Shown in pieces: positions 22,052 through 30,875 of a DNA stretch of 34,206 nt. Location of the stretch: the NCBI GenBank assembly GCA_002314445.1, contig DCFX01000064.1, positions 1 through 34,206 on the forward strand, in the 5' to 3' direction. The DNA is from Treponema sp. UBA1793. Lineage in GTDB: Bacteria; Spirochaetota; Spirochaetia; Treponematales; Treponemataceae. The position numbers and the translations under genes are program-made. The notes beneath the pieces were generated by a model that saw nothing but the letters and a program-made list of their open reading frames with translations, made no database searches and had not been told where the DNA came from. Each line of letters opens with the position of its first letter. Positions within the stretch are counted from its first letter, which is position 1.

Positions 22052-23074
22052 ATGGAATACTCCGGTGCTTCTGCTTATGTCTATGCAAAAGCTTCTGGCA
22101 TACTCAGCAAGGCCTTTACAGGGACTCGTGCATCAAAACTTTTTGCAGTAAAAACACTTTCTGAATTATGGTCTCTTATTTCTTCTGAGGAGGTTCCGCT
22201 TATACCTCAGGCGCTCCTTGGTGAAAAGATTGAAGAAGAGGCAGAAAAGCGGTTTATCAAACAATATGTTTCCCTGATGGAAGTGTACGATCATCCGCAC
22301 AAGATACTTTCCGATTTGCTTCATTTTTATGATATTGCAAATCTAAAAGAATTAGGTGCAGCACTTTGTTCAAAGGAACAGACGATGCCCCATATTACTG
22401 AGCTTGGAAAATACAGCATGTTCAATTATGCGGCATGGCCTGATATAGCAAAAATAACTAAAGGCACTCCTCTTGCATGGTACAACAAAGTACCGGATGT
22501 TCATGAACAGCAGCGTATAGATGCAAAGCTGGACAATCAGTACGTTAAAATGATGTGGGAATCCGTCAATGAAATTTCCGGTGATGGCCGGGACGCTGTC
22601 ATTGGTTTTTTTCAGAAAGATTTTATCATGATGAATATTATCTGGGCGCTCCGCCTGAAAGTGTATTATGAGATGAAGAGTGATGAAATCCTCGAGCATC
22701 TTGCGAGCGGGGGGAGTATAGCGTGTGCGGGTGATCCTTTGTCGGGACCAGCCGTAGCCATCCTCGATAAAGCTGTTGATTCGTATGCCGACTGGGAAGG
22801 CTGGAAATACGCAAAATTTCTTAATCTTCATGAGGAAGGAACAATCTGGAGGATCGACCCGAGATGGGTGGAGAATGCCTACAAGTCGGGAATGTATAAA
22901 CAGGCCGAGAAAATGTTTCATGCATATCCGCTTACGGATTTATCGCTTATAGCATGGTTCAGAATCAAGCAGCATGAGTGCGATATAATCAGAACAGCGG
23001 CGGAAGGAATCAGGTTGAATGTTGAAACAGCAGAGGCCATGAAATTTGCCGGAGTGGAAGCTACTATTGATTAA
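22052..23074 (+). CDS. atpC: V-type ATPase subunit C
   Basis: The 340-aa protein is the V-ATPase C subunit (eukaryotic d, AC39 family). This funnel-shaped part couples the central rotor shaft to the membrane proteolipid ring. The start reads SGASAYVYAKASGIL and the end LIAWFRIKQHECDIIRTAAEGIRLNV, both typical of the family. The length matches bacterial homologues (320-350). GGAGG (22039-22043) lies eight bases before the ATG. It stands between H and I, whereas many operons place C after K/E, so the gene order is somewhat unusual. Confidence 0.88.
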   Translation: MEYSGASAYVYAKASGILSKAFTGTRASKLFAVKTLSELWSLISSEEVPLIPQALLGEKIEEEAEKRFIKQYVSLMEVYDHPHKILSDLLHFYDIANLKELGAALCSKEQTMPHITELGKYSMFNYAAWPDIAKITKGTPLAWYNKVPDVHEQQRIDAKLDNQYVKMMWESVNEISGDGRDAVIGFFQKDFIMMNIIWALRLKVYYEMKSDEILEHLASGGSIACAGDPLSGPAVAILDKAVDSYADWEGWKYAKFLNLHEEGTIWRIDPRWVENAYKSGMYKQAEKMFHAYPLTDLSLIAWFRIKQHECDIIRTAAEGIRLNVETAEAMKFAGVEATID

Positions 23075-23094
23075 CATAGAAAAAGAAGGTTGAA

Positions 23095-25092
23095 ATGGCT
23101 AGAACGACTGAAATGCGTTTGATTGAACTGATTGCCCTTAAAGAGGATATTTCGTCAGTGATAGAATATCTTGGCAAGAAAGGCAATTTTCAATTTCAGA
23201 CAAAACTGCAGAATGCAGACTCAAAAGGTTCAAAATCATCGAGAACTGAGACTCCTATAGATCGTAATTTTTTTGACAGCCTTCAGCAGGCTCGTATTTT
23301 TCTTAATATCTCTGACAGGACTGACGATGCATGCAGCTGTTCAATGCCGACAGAAGAGAATAGAGGTGAAGCATCAAAACTTCTTTCTGCTGTAGATGAA
23401 CTCAGAACCAGGGTAAATACTATTACCAGCGAAGCTAAACGGATTGAAGAGGCATACAAGGAAGCTCTTGCTTTTTCTAATCTGAAAGCTTCATATTCGG
23501 AACTGGAACATTTATCATTTTTATCCCTGCGTATCGGAAAAATTGATGCAAATCTCTTCGACGCGTTAAAAGAAACTGTCGGGGAACGTGCCGTCATTGT
23601 TCCTCTTGGTATAGATAAGTCACGTATTCTCGCGGCGTCATCTAAAAAAGGCCGCTTTGCACTGGATACCGAACTTAAAAAATTCAATTTTGTGAACATG
23701 GAAATACCTCAGGATTTTAAAGGGATTCCGGACGATGTTTTAAAGAGCCTGAAAGATCAAAAAGAAGAGTCTGCCCAAAAAGTTGATGAGATCAATAGGG
23801 AACGTGATAATTTTGCAGAGACGCACAAGGATATGCTTCTTACCCTGCTCGGTGCGTTTTCGATCGGTATGCAGATTCAGGAGACGGAGTCAAGGCTTGA
23901 GTCGACGGAACTTGTATACCGCCTTACCGGCTGGATTCCTGCAAGAGACAGTCAGGGTATGATGAAGGATCTTGATCAGATTACCGAAGGCCGCATCGCG
24001 ATCCGTGAATATCTGCCGTCGGAAGTTTCATCAGTTATAAACGGCAGGGAACAGGTACCTGTAAAACTTCATCATAAAAAATTCGTCGCAAGTTTTGAGC
24101 GTATGATTTTCAGTTACGGTTCACCTATATATGGAGCAATAGATCCTACTCCCTTTGTAGCGCTCTTCTTTACGCTTTTGTTCGGAATTATGTTCGGTGA
24201 TTTCGGTCAGGGACTTGTGATTTTGATCATCGGTATCCTGCTTGAGAAAAATATATTGAAAATGGGCGGCTATAATAAATCCGCAGCCGTATTTATTGCG
24301 GTCGGTGCAAGCAGCATGGTAATGGGGCTCCTTACGGGAGAATTTTTTGCAACCGAAAAACTTCTTGAGCCGTTCGCATACTGGGTAACGGGGCTGTTCG
24401 GTACGCCGCACGCTCCGATTGTAAAACTTATGCCGTCTCCGTCAAATACGACGGCAATGTTTGTTGTGTTCGGAATTGCAGTCGGTATAGGATTTATTAT
24501 TAATTCGCTGGGACTGATAATAAACATAATCAACAAATTCAGTATGAAGAAAATCGGGGAGGCGGTTTTCGGAAAGACGGGATTGGCCGGCGCGTGTTTC
24601 TTCTGGTATGTGATTATCATGGCAATTCGTATAGCTGCTTTCCATCATACGATTGCAGTATACGACTGGATCATCATCGGCATAACGCTGTTTTTTGCCG
24701 CATTCGGAGAACCGTTTGAACGCATTGTTGACAGAAAGTATCCTGTCGCGCCGGACGGTACAACAGCAATGGTCATTTCCGGTGTGGTAGAGCTTATTGA
24801 AGTAATTTCAAATTATTTTTCCAATACGGTAAGTTTCCTTCGTGTAGGCGCCTTTGCACTTGCACATGCTGTCCTTGATTATATCATCCTTACTATGACA
24901 AAAATGAGCGGACCTATAGGTGGCGCTGTTGTCCTTATCGTGGGGAATGCTATAGTCGTAGTGCTTGAAGGTATGATCGTTGCAATTCAGGTTGTCCGTC
25001 TGCAGTATTATGAGTTCTTCTCAAAGTTCTTTACGGAGACAGGCTCTGAATTCAAGCCGTTCAGATTTGAATACGGCAGACGAAACGCATAA
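23095..25092 (+). CDS. atpI: V-type ATPase membrane subunit I (a subunit)
   Basis: The 665-aa protein is the stator membrane subunit that carries the ion half-channels. A cytoplasmic N-terminal half (to about residue 340) has coiled-coil arms (ELRTRVNTITSEAKRIEEAYKEAL and EINRERDNFAETHKDML). The C-terminal half has about seven membrane helices, starting with FVALFFTLLFGIMFGDFGQG. The essential Arg, which interacts with the rotor's Glu, is Arg583 in SFLRVGAFALAHA. AAGAAGG lies just upstream. The order C-I-K places the a subunit next to its rotor partner. It is complete and shows no frameshift. Confidence 0.95.
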   Translation: MARTTEMRLIELIALKEDISSVIEYLGKKGNFQFQTKLQNADSKGSKSSRTETPIDRNFFDSLQQARIFLNISDRTDDACSCSMPTEENRGEASKLLSAVDELRTRVNTITSEAKRIEEAYKEALAFSNLKASYSELEHLSFLSLRIGKIDANLFDALKETVGERAVIVPLGIDKSRILAASSKKGRFALDTELKKFNFVNMEIPQDFKGIPDDVLKSLKDQKEESAQKVDEINRERDNFAETHKDMLLTLLGAFSIGMQIQETESRLESTELVYRLTGWIPARDSQGMMKDLDQITEGRIAIREYLPSEVSSVINGREQVPVKLHHKKFVASFERMIFSYGSPIYGAIDPTPFVALFFTLLFGIMFGDFGQGLVILIIGILLEKNILKMGGYNKSAAVFIAVGASSMVMGLLTGEFFATEKLLEPFAYWVTGLFGTPHAPIVKLMPSPSNTTAMFVVFGIAVGIGFIINSLGLIINIINKFSMKKIGEAVFGKTGLAGACFFWYVIIMAIRIAAFHHTIAVYDWIIIGITLFFAAFGEPFERIVDRKYPVAPDGTTAMVISGVVELIEVISNYFSNTVSFLRVGAFALAHAVLDYIILTMTKMSGPIGGAVVLIVGNAIVVVLEGMIVAIQVVRLQYYEFFSKFFTETGSEFKPFRFEYGRRNA

Positions 25093-25162
25093 GTAAGTGA
25101 TGGATGTTTGTCCGGCAGTGTGCCGGCTTATATATTATAGAATTTTCGAAAGAGGTATATGT

Positions 25163-25510
25163 ATGAACAAGAAATTCTTTTCTATTGCTGCTGTTTTGGC
25201 AATTTTTTCAATGACTGCACTTTTTGCCCAGTCTTCCAGCCAGACTGACCCGGCAGCTTCTCAGGGACAGCCTGCTGTTCAGACCCAGGCTCCTGCTGCC
25301 AGCAATGGAGTCAAATATATTGCCGCGGGACTTGCAGTAGGACTTGCATGTATCGGCGGCGGTATGGCAGTCGGTAAAATCGGTGCGGCTGCGATGGGTG
25401 CTATGAGCGAAAACGCAGAACTTTCGGGAAAAGCGCTTCCGTTCGTCGGGCTTGCAGAAGGTATTTGTCTCTGGGGATTCCTTGTCGGCCTGCTTATAAT
25501 CATCATGTAA
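25163..25510 (+). CDS. atpK: V-type ATPase subunit K (proteolipid rotor ring)
   Basis: The 115-aa proteolipid forms the membrane rotor ring. A signal-peptide-like N-terminus (MNKKFFSIAAVLAIFSMTALFA) and a Gln/Pro/Ala/Ser linker (24-48) precede one helical hairpin: helix 1 about 51-76 and helix 2 about 91-115. The ion-binding carboxylate is Glu99 in VGLAEGICLWG. This single-hairpin form with a removable N-terminus resembles Thermus AtpL, as remembered, rather than the double-hairpin rotor of Enterococcus. Helix 1 lacks the Gln often seen in sodium-binding rings, which weakly favours protons. The ATG at 25163 is chosen because AGAGG lies seven bases upstream; longer in-frame readings from 25097 lack a signal sequence. 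Confidence 0.9.
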   Translation: MNKKFFSIAAVLAIFSMTALFAQSSSQTDPAASQGQPAVQTQAPAASNGVKYIAAGLAVGLACIGGGMAVGKIGAAAMGAMSENAELSGKALPFVGLAEGICLWGFLVGLLIIIM

Positions 25511-25522
25511 AAGGATGAGAGA

Positions 25523-25855
25523 TTGAAGTATTTTATTATCGGTGAGCGGGAAATGGTACTTGCATTTCGTCTGGTGGGTGTAGCAGGTGCTATCGCCGAA
25601 ACCCGGCAGGAAGTTCTTGAGTCATTTTACCGCGTTACCGGGAAGGGCGGAACGGCATCCGTCCCTGTAGATGAGATTCCCCGTGTTTTGATTCTGACAG
25701 AAAATGCTGCGACCCTGATACAGGAAGAGGAGCTGGACTGGCAGAAGACAGGCCAGTATCCGCTCATAGTCGAGGTTCCCGGACTTAACGGTCATTTGAC
25801 CGGACGAAGGACTCTGACCGATGCAATCGGGGAAGCGATTGGTGTAAAGGTGTAA
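25523..25855 (+). CDS. atpF: V-type ATPase subunit F
   Basis: The 110-aa product is subunit F, the central-stalk subunit that binds D and helps regulate rotation. The MKYFIIGEREMVLAFRLVGVAGA opening (strand, glycine turn, FRLxGV) and RVLILTENAATLI are typical. The TTG at 25523 is the likely start: AAGGA (25511-25515) lies upstream, the conserved first strand begins right there, and no ATG is available before it. Translation begins 12 bases after the subunit K stop. Confidence 0.88.
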   Translation: MKYFIIGEREMVLAFRLVGVAGAIAETRQEVLESFYRVTGKGGTASVPVDEIPRVLILTENAATLIQEEELDWQKTGQYPLIVEVPGLNGHLTGRRTLTDAIGEAIGVKV

Positions 25856-25874
25856 GTATTATTAGGAGCACAGT

Positions 25875-26507
25875 ATGGAAGAATTACGCTCGACTGAAGT
25901 TCTTGACAAGGAAATAGAAACTGACGCGCGGAAAAAGGCGGAGCGTATCCTGTCTAAAGCTGATTTGGACGGAAAGTCGTTGCTCGATAATGTTGCAGCT
26001 CGTGTTGCTGCGTTGAAAGCAGAAAAAGGCGCTTCCTATGAAAAGAAAATAGAAGCGTTTCAAAAAGACGAGGATGCCTCTTTACCGCTTGAAAAAGCAC
26101 GTTTTCTTGTGTCTTTTACCGAATCGGCAATAATTCAGGGAATGAACGAGTATCTCGAATCACTACCTGAATCAAAACGTCTGAACCTTGTTTTGAGTCG
26201 TTATAAAAAATATGAAAATATTATCGGTTCTAAAAAAGTAAATGCTTATGTATTCGGTTTTAAAGCCGGTGATGTAAAAAAGGCGCTCGTGAAGTCAGGA
26301 ATAAATCTTGCTTCCTGCGCGCAGATTGAATATGAAAAAAGCGGTGATGATCCGGTGGAGGGCCTTACCGTTAAGGAAGGAGCCATTCTTGAAACAGAGG
26401 ATAAACAAATCCGCTGCAGGCTTACAATTGCACAGATTATAAGCGAGATAAATAAAGAGCACCGGGCAGAACTGGCCTCGACATTGTTAGGCGGGAGGCT
26501 GAGCTGA
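25875..26507 (+). CDS. atpE: V-type ATPase subunit E
   Basis: The 210-aa protein is the peripheral-stalk subunit E. The N-terminal half is a charged coiled coil (EVLDKEIETDARKKAERIL, partner of H). The C-terminal half is a globular domain with alternating strands (EGLTVKEGAILETEDKQIRCRL) that holds the A/B head. AGGAG is about eight bases before the ATG. Its stop codon overlaps the start of subunit A by one base (TGATG), implying translational coupling. Confidence 0.85.
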   Translation: MEELRSTEVLDKEIETDARKKAERILSKADLDGKSLLDNVAARVAALKAEKGASYEKKIEAFQKDEDASLPLEKARFLVSFTESAIIQGMNEYLESLPESKRLNLVLSRYKKYENIIGSKKVNAYVFGFKAGDVKKALVKSGINLASCAQIEYEKSGDDPVEGLTVKEGAILETEDKQIRCRLTIAQIISEINKEHRAELASTLLGGRLS

Positions 26508-28303
26508 TGGCTATCGAAGGAAAAATCACGCGTATTTCAGGCCCTGTTGTTTTTGCAGAGGGTCTTGAGGGCTGCGGTTTGTATGATGTTGTTGATGTCG
26601 GTGAGAAAAAACTTATTGGTGAAATAATACGACAGAATGAAGGAAAAGCGACTATTCAGGTATACGAGGAAGACACCGGTATGCATATCGGCGAAAAAGT
26701 CGTATGTTACAGCCGTCCGCTTTCGCTTCGTCTGGGTCCCGGACTGGTTGGCACAATCTACGACGGTATTCAGCGTCCTCTTAAATCTATGTATGAAGAC
26801 AAAAAAGGCGGTTCATTCCTCCTTCCCGGTCAGCGTACGGAACCTCTCGACATGGAAAAAGTCTGGCATTTTGATGCAGGAAAAGGCGTCGATGGAAATG
26901 TGATTGCAGCAGGCTCCTCCATAGCTCCCGGTGTGGCGCTTGGAACAGTACGGGAAACACCTTCAATACTCCATACAATTATGGTCCCGCCGACAATCCG
27001 CGGGCGTGTGCTCAGTACATTCAAAGGGTCGGGCGACTACACAATCGACGATGTTATAGGAACGACTGAACTTGATGAGGAAATAAAACTTTCACATTAC
27101 TGGCCCGTGCGTAAACCACGCCCTTATACCGATAAACTTTCCGTTTCTCAGCCTCTTGTAACAGGGCTTCGTGTCATAGACGTGTTTTTTCCCCTTTCAA
27201 AAGGCGGTACTGCTGCAATTCCGGGTGGATTCGGCACCGGAAAAACGATGACTCAGCATGCAATCGCAAAGTGGTGCGATGCCGATCTCATTGTTTACAT
27301 CGGATGCGGTGAACGCGGAAATGAAATGACCGATGTTCTTACGGAATTCCCTGAGATTATCGATCCTCGTACCGGCCGTTCCATTATGGAGCGCACGATT
27401 CTTATAGCAAATACATCGAACATGCCTGTTGCAGCACGTGAAGTTTCCCTTTATTCGGGTATTACTCTCGCAGAATATTACCGCGATATGGGTATGGCTG
27501 TCGCAATTATGGCTGATTCCACGAGCCGCTGGGCTGAAGCTCTCCGTGAACTTTCAGGGCGTATGGAAGAAATGCCGGCCGAAGAGGGCTTTCCTGCCTA
27601 CCTCCCGACACGGCTTGCAAGTTTCTATGAGCGCGCAGGAAGAATCAACTCATTGTGCGGACGTGAAGGCTCTGTTTCCGTTATCGGTGCTGTTTCACCG
27701 CCTGGCGGTGACTTTTCCGAACCGGTCACTCAGCATACAAAGCGTTTTATCCGCTGTTTCTGGGCACTCGACAGGGATCTTGCAAATGCCCGCCATTATC
27801 CGGCTATCGGCTGGATTGACTCATACTCTGAATATGCAGATGAAGTAAAAGGCTGGTGGGAAAAACACGATTCGCAGTGGGCTACTGTCCGTCTTGAAGC
27901 ACTTGACCTGCTCAAACGGGAGCAGCGCCTCCAGCAGATTGTACGTCTGATTGGTCCTGATGCGCTTCCTGATTCGGAACGTCTGATTCTTAAAGTCGCC
28001 GATATGATAAAGATCGGCTTCCTCCAGCAGGATCAGTTTGATGAAATTGATGCATACTGTGTTTCGCGGAAACAGATTATAATTCTTGTCCTTATTATGA
28101 ACTTTTATAAAGCAGCTCTCGGTGTGATTAAAAACGGCGCTCCGCTTGTGAAAGTGACAAGTCTTCCTGTGTGCGAAGAAATCGTGCGCATCAAATCAAA
28201 ATATAAGAACGACGAAGTAGACAAAATTGATCAAGTGAAGGCAAATCTTGAGAACCAGATGGGTGAGCTTCAGCGGTTGTACCGCAAGGTAGGGGCAGTA
28301 TGA
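26507..28303 (+). CDS. atpA: V-type ATPase catalytic subunit A
   Basis: The 598-aa catalytic subunit hydrolyses (or, in reverse, synthesises) ATP. The P-loop is GGFGTGKT at 240-247 with Lys246; the family norm is GPFGSGKT. YIGCGERGNEM provides the catalytic glutamate region, and MADSTSRWAEALRE and SVIGAVSPPGGDFSEPV are diagnostic of V/A-type A subunits. The characteristic non-homologous insertion typical of A subunits lies before the P-loop. The start overlaps the E stop by one base and the stop overlaps the subunit B start (ATGA), so E, A and B are coupled. It is complete. Confidence 0.98.
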   Translation: MAIEGKITRISGPVVFAEGLEGCGLYDVVDVGEKKLIGEIIRQNEGKATIQVYEEDTGMHIGEKVVCYSRPLSLRLGPGLVGTIYDGIQRPLKSMYEDKKGGSFLLPGQRTEPLDMEKVWHFDAGKGVDGNVIAAGSSIAPGVALGTVRETPSILHTIMVPPTIRGRVLSTFKGSGDYTIDDVIGTTELDEEIKLSHYWPVRKPRPYTDKLSVSQPLVTGLRVIDVFFPLSKGGTAAIPGGFGTGKTMTQHAIAKWCDADLIVYIGCGERGNEMTDVLTEFPEIIDPRTGRSIMERTILIANTSNMPVAAREVSLYSGITLAEYYRDMGMAVAIMADSTSRWAEALRELSGRMEEMPAEEGFPAYLPTRLASFYERAGRINSLCGREGSVSVIGAVSPPGGDFSEPVTQHTKRFIRCFWALDRDLANARHYPAIGWIDSYSEYADEVKGWWEKHDSQWATVRLEALDLLKREQRLQQIVRLIGPDALPDSERLILKVADMIKIGFLQQDQFDEIDAYCVSRKQIIILVLIMNFYKAALGVIKNGAPLVKVTSLPVCEEIVRIKSKYKNDEVDKIDQVKANLENQMGELQRLYRKVGAV

Positions 28304-29721
28304 AAGGAATAGAATACCGCGGCGTTACTTCGGTAGACGGTCCTATTGTCATAGTGCGCCGCGCAGAGAATGTATTTTATGGTGAAACAGTATGTGTGCG
28401 CGACCGGTATGGTGAAAAACGTGTTGGACGTGTTATAGATATTTCAGAGGCTGCTGCTGTTGTACAGATATTCGGCAGTACGACAGGACTTGATCTTGAG
28501 ATGACGTCTTTCGAATTCCTCGAAACGCCGCTTGAACTGCGTGTGGGTGAGGGACTGCTGGGGCGTATTTTCAACGGACTTGGTGAACCTATAGACGGAT
28601 ATCCGCCGATTATCTCATCGCGCATGATAAACGTAAACGGCAACCCGATAAATCCGTACGCCCGTGTTTATCCCCGGGATTTTATCCAGACGGGAATTTC
28701 GGCAATTGACGGTATGAACTCTCTTGTCCGTGGTCAGAAACTGCCGATTTTCAGCGGTAACGGCCTTCCTCATAACAAACTTGCCGCACAGATAATCAGG
28801 CAGGCGAAACTCCGCAGCAGCGATGAACAGTTCGTCATGGTATTTGCCGGAATGGGTATAAAATACGATGTTGCGCGCTTTTTTATTGACACATTTGAAG
28901 AATCCGGTGTTCTTTCAAAGGTCGTTATGTTCCAGTCACTCGCTGATGCGCCTTCAATTGAGCGTATAATTACGCCTCGCTGTGCGCTGACAGCAGCTGA
29001 ATATCTCGCGTTTGAAAAAGGAATGCACGTTCTTGTTGTGCTTACCGATATGACGAACTACTGCGAAGCGCTGCGTGAAATTTCAACGACGCGCGGAGAA
29101 GTCCCCGGCCGCAAAGGCTATCCGGGATACCTGTATTCGGATCTTGCCGAATTATACGAACGCGCGGGTCGTATTAAGGGATCAGAAGGCTCAATTACAC
29201 AGATACCGATTCTTACAATGCCGAATGATGATATTTCTCACCCGATTCCTGATCTTACCGGTTACATTACCGAAGGTCAGATTGTTCTTGATAGAGAGAT
29301 GTCTCAGAAGGGAATGTATCCGCCGGTAGCTGGATTACCGAGTCTGTCGCGCCTTATGAAAGACGGTATCGGTGTAACGAAAGATGGTAAAGTGATGACC
29401 AGGGAAGATCATGCAAACGTTGCAAGTCAGCTGTTTGCGTCATATTCAAAGGTAAAATCAGTCCGCAACCTTTCTGCAATTATCGGCGAAGAAGAACTCT
29501 CTGCTATTGACCGTGAATATTTGAAATTCGGTGAACGGTTTGAGAAGGACTATCTGACCCAGGGAGAATACGAGGATCGTACGATTGAACAGACGCTTGA
29601 TCTCGGCTGGAAGATTCTTGCAACGCTTCCGCGCGAAGATTTGTACCGCATCAAGCCGCAGTTCATCGAAAAATATCTGCCGAAAAGCGAGGATGAAAGC
29701 GGAGAAATACCGCAGGCATAA
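28300..29721 (+). CDS. atpB: V-type ATPase regulatory subunit B
   Basis: The 473-aa subunit alternates with A in the head and binds nucleotide without a catalytic P-loop; the position reads IFSGNGLPHNKLAAQI, as usual for B. VLTDMTNYCEALREIS and PGRKGYPGYLYSDLAELYERAGRI are strongly characteristic. The length is typical (about 460). It overlaps subunit A (ATGA) and is followed after three bases by subunit D. Confidence 0.97.
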   Translation: MKGIEYRGVTSVDGPIVIVRRAENVFYGETVCVRDRYGEKRVGRVIDISEAAAVVQIFGSTTGLDLEMTSFEFLETPLELRVGEGLLGRIFNGLGEPIDGYPPIISSRMINVNGNPINPYARVYPRDFIQTGISAIDGMNSLVRGQKLPIFSGNGLPHNKLAAQIIRQAKLRSSDEQFVMVFAGMGIKYDVARFFIDTFEESGVLSKVVMFQSLADAPSIERIITPRCALTAAEYLAFEKGMHVLVVLTDMTNYCEALREISTTRGEVPGRKGYPGYLYSDLAELYERAGRIKGSEGSITQIPILTMPNDDISHPIPDLTGYITEGQIVLDREMSQKGMYPPVAGLPSLSRLMKDGIGVTKDGKVMTREDHANVASQLFASYSKVKSVRNLSAIIGEEELSAIDREYLKFGERFEKDYLTQGEYEDRTIEQTLDLGWKILATLPREDLYRIKPQFIEKYLPKSEDESGEIPQA

Positions 29722-29724
29722 CAT

Positions 29725-30360
29725 ATGGCAAAATTGAACATTGCGCCCACAAAATCAAATCTTCTCCTTATGAAAGAGCAGCTCACGGTGTCTCAGGATG
29801 GTTACGACCTTCTTGAGCAGAAACGTGAGATTCTCGTCATGGAGCTGATGCATATGGTGGAGAAGGTTAAGCTGCTTGAGCGCGATATAGACAAAGTGAT
29901 AAATGAAGCATATCCTGCTTTCAGGAAGATGCTTATGACAGTAGGAAGCGACCAGGTTGAACGTATCTCCCACGCTGTCCACTATGATTTCATCATGCAC
30001 GAAAAACAGGTGACGCTCGGCGGCATATCATTCCAGTCGCTTGATGTGGAACTTCCCAAAAAGGAACTATTCTATTCCTATATGGGAACATTTGCCGATA
30101 GCGATGAAGTTATGGTACAATTCTTCCGGCTGTTGTCGATTCTTACCGAGATGGCATCAATCAGGACGATTGTATGGCGTCTCGCCGGAGAAGTGAAAAA
30201 AACGCAGCGCCGCGTCAATGCACTCGATAAAATGGTCATTCCGCAGACACGTGAAACAAAGAAGTATATAGAAAGCGTATTGGAAGAACGTGAGCGCGAA
30301 AACGTGTTCGTTCTCAAAGCATTAAAAAACCGTAATAATAACCGGTCGGAGGAAAAATGA
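29725..30360 (+). CDS. atpD: V-type ATPase subunit D
   Basis: The 211-aa subunit is the rotor shaft, a long two-helix coiled coil inside the head. The opening KLNIAPTKSNLLLMKEQLTVSQDGYDLLEQKREIL and the closing RRVNALDKMVIPQTRETKKYIESVLEERERENVFVLKALK match family D. The end overlaps the UspA-like start (ATGA), with GGAGG just upstream, so the operon continues into the stress-protein gene. Confidence 0.95.
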   Translation: MAKLNIAPTKSNLLLMKEQLTVSQDGYDLLEQKREILVMELMHMVEKVKLLERDIDKVINEAYPAFRKMLMTVGSDQVERISHAVHYDFIMHEKQVTLGGISFQSLDVELPKKELFYSYMGTFADSDEVMVQFFRLLSILTEMASIRTIVWRLAGEVKKTQRRVNALDKMVIPQTRETKKYIESVLEERERENVFVLKALKNRNNNRSEEK

Positions 30361-30863
30361 ACAAGTCGCTTTTCCATCGTATTCTTATTGCCGTCAATGG
30401 CTCTCAGTCGTCAATTCATGCTGCAATGTACGGAATTATGATGGCAAAGACATATCATCTTGATTTAAAAGTCGTGTATGTCGTCGATACCGCAACGATT
30501 AAGCAGCTTACATTGTCGAAATTTTTTGCGTCTGACGAGCGTGAGGCATACGAGGCAAATCTCTCTTCCGACGGAGACCGCTATCTTTCCTATGTAAACG
30601 ACCTTGCAAATACGAAAGGTGTAACTGCAGAACTGGAACTTCGCAAAGGTGCTGTCTGGTCTGAAATTATTACAGTCGCAGATGATTATAAAGCCGATCT
30701 TATTCTGCTGGGCGGAAAAGACCCCAGCGAAGCATATCAGGGCAGCGGTGCAGTGCGGCATAATATAGTTTCGGCTTCCCGCAGCGAAATCATAGCAAGC
30801 GCACATTGTTCTGTACTTGTTGTAAAACAAAAAGATATAGAGCAGCTGTTTAAGATCTCATAA
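30357..30863 (+). CDS. Universal stress protein (UspA-like)
   Basis: The 168-aa protein has the Usp fold opening (FHRILIAVNGSQSSIHAAMYGIMMAK), the central DLKVVYVVD strand and ADLILLGGKDP, and ends in CSVLVVKQ. The ATP-binding signature GxxG-x9-G-S/T is not preserved after GGKDP, so it may belong to the non-ATP-binding UspA group. Its ATG overlaps the V-ATPase subunit D stop, with GGAGG upstream, placing it under the same transcript. That arrangement suggests a role connected to energy state or membrane stress, which is inference. Confidence 0.85.
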   Translation: MNKSLFHRILIAVNGSQSSIHAAMYGIMMAKTYHLDLKVVYVVDTATIKQLTLSKFFASDEREAYEANLSSDGDRYLSYVNDLANTKGVTAELELRKGAVWSEIITVADDYKADLILLGGKDPSEAYQGSGAVRHNIVSASRSEIIASAHCSVLVVKQKDIEQLFKIS

Positions 30864-30875
30864 AAGGGGTCTGTG

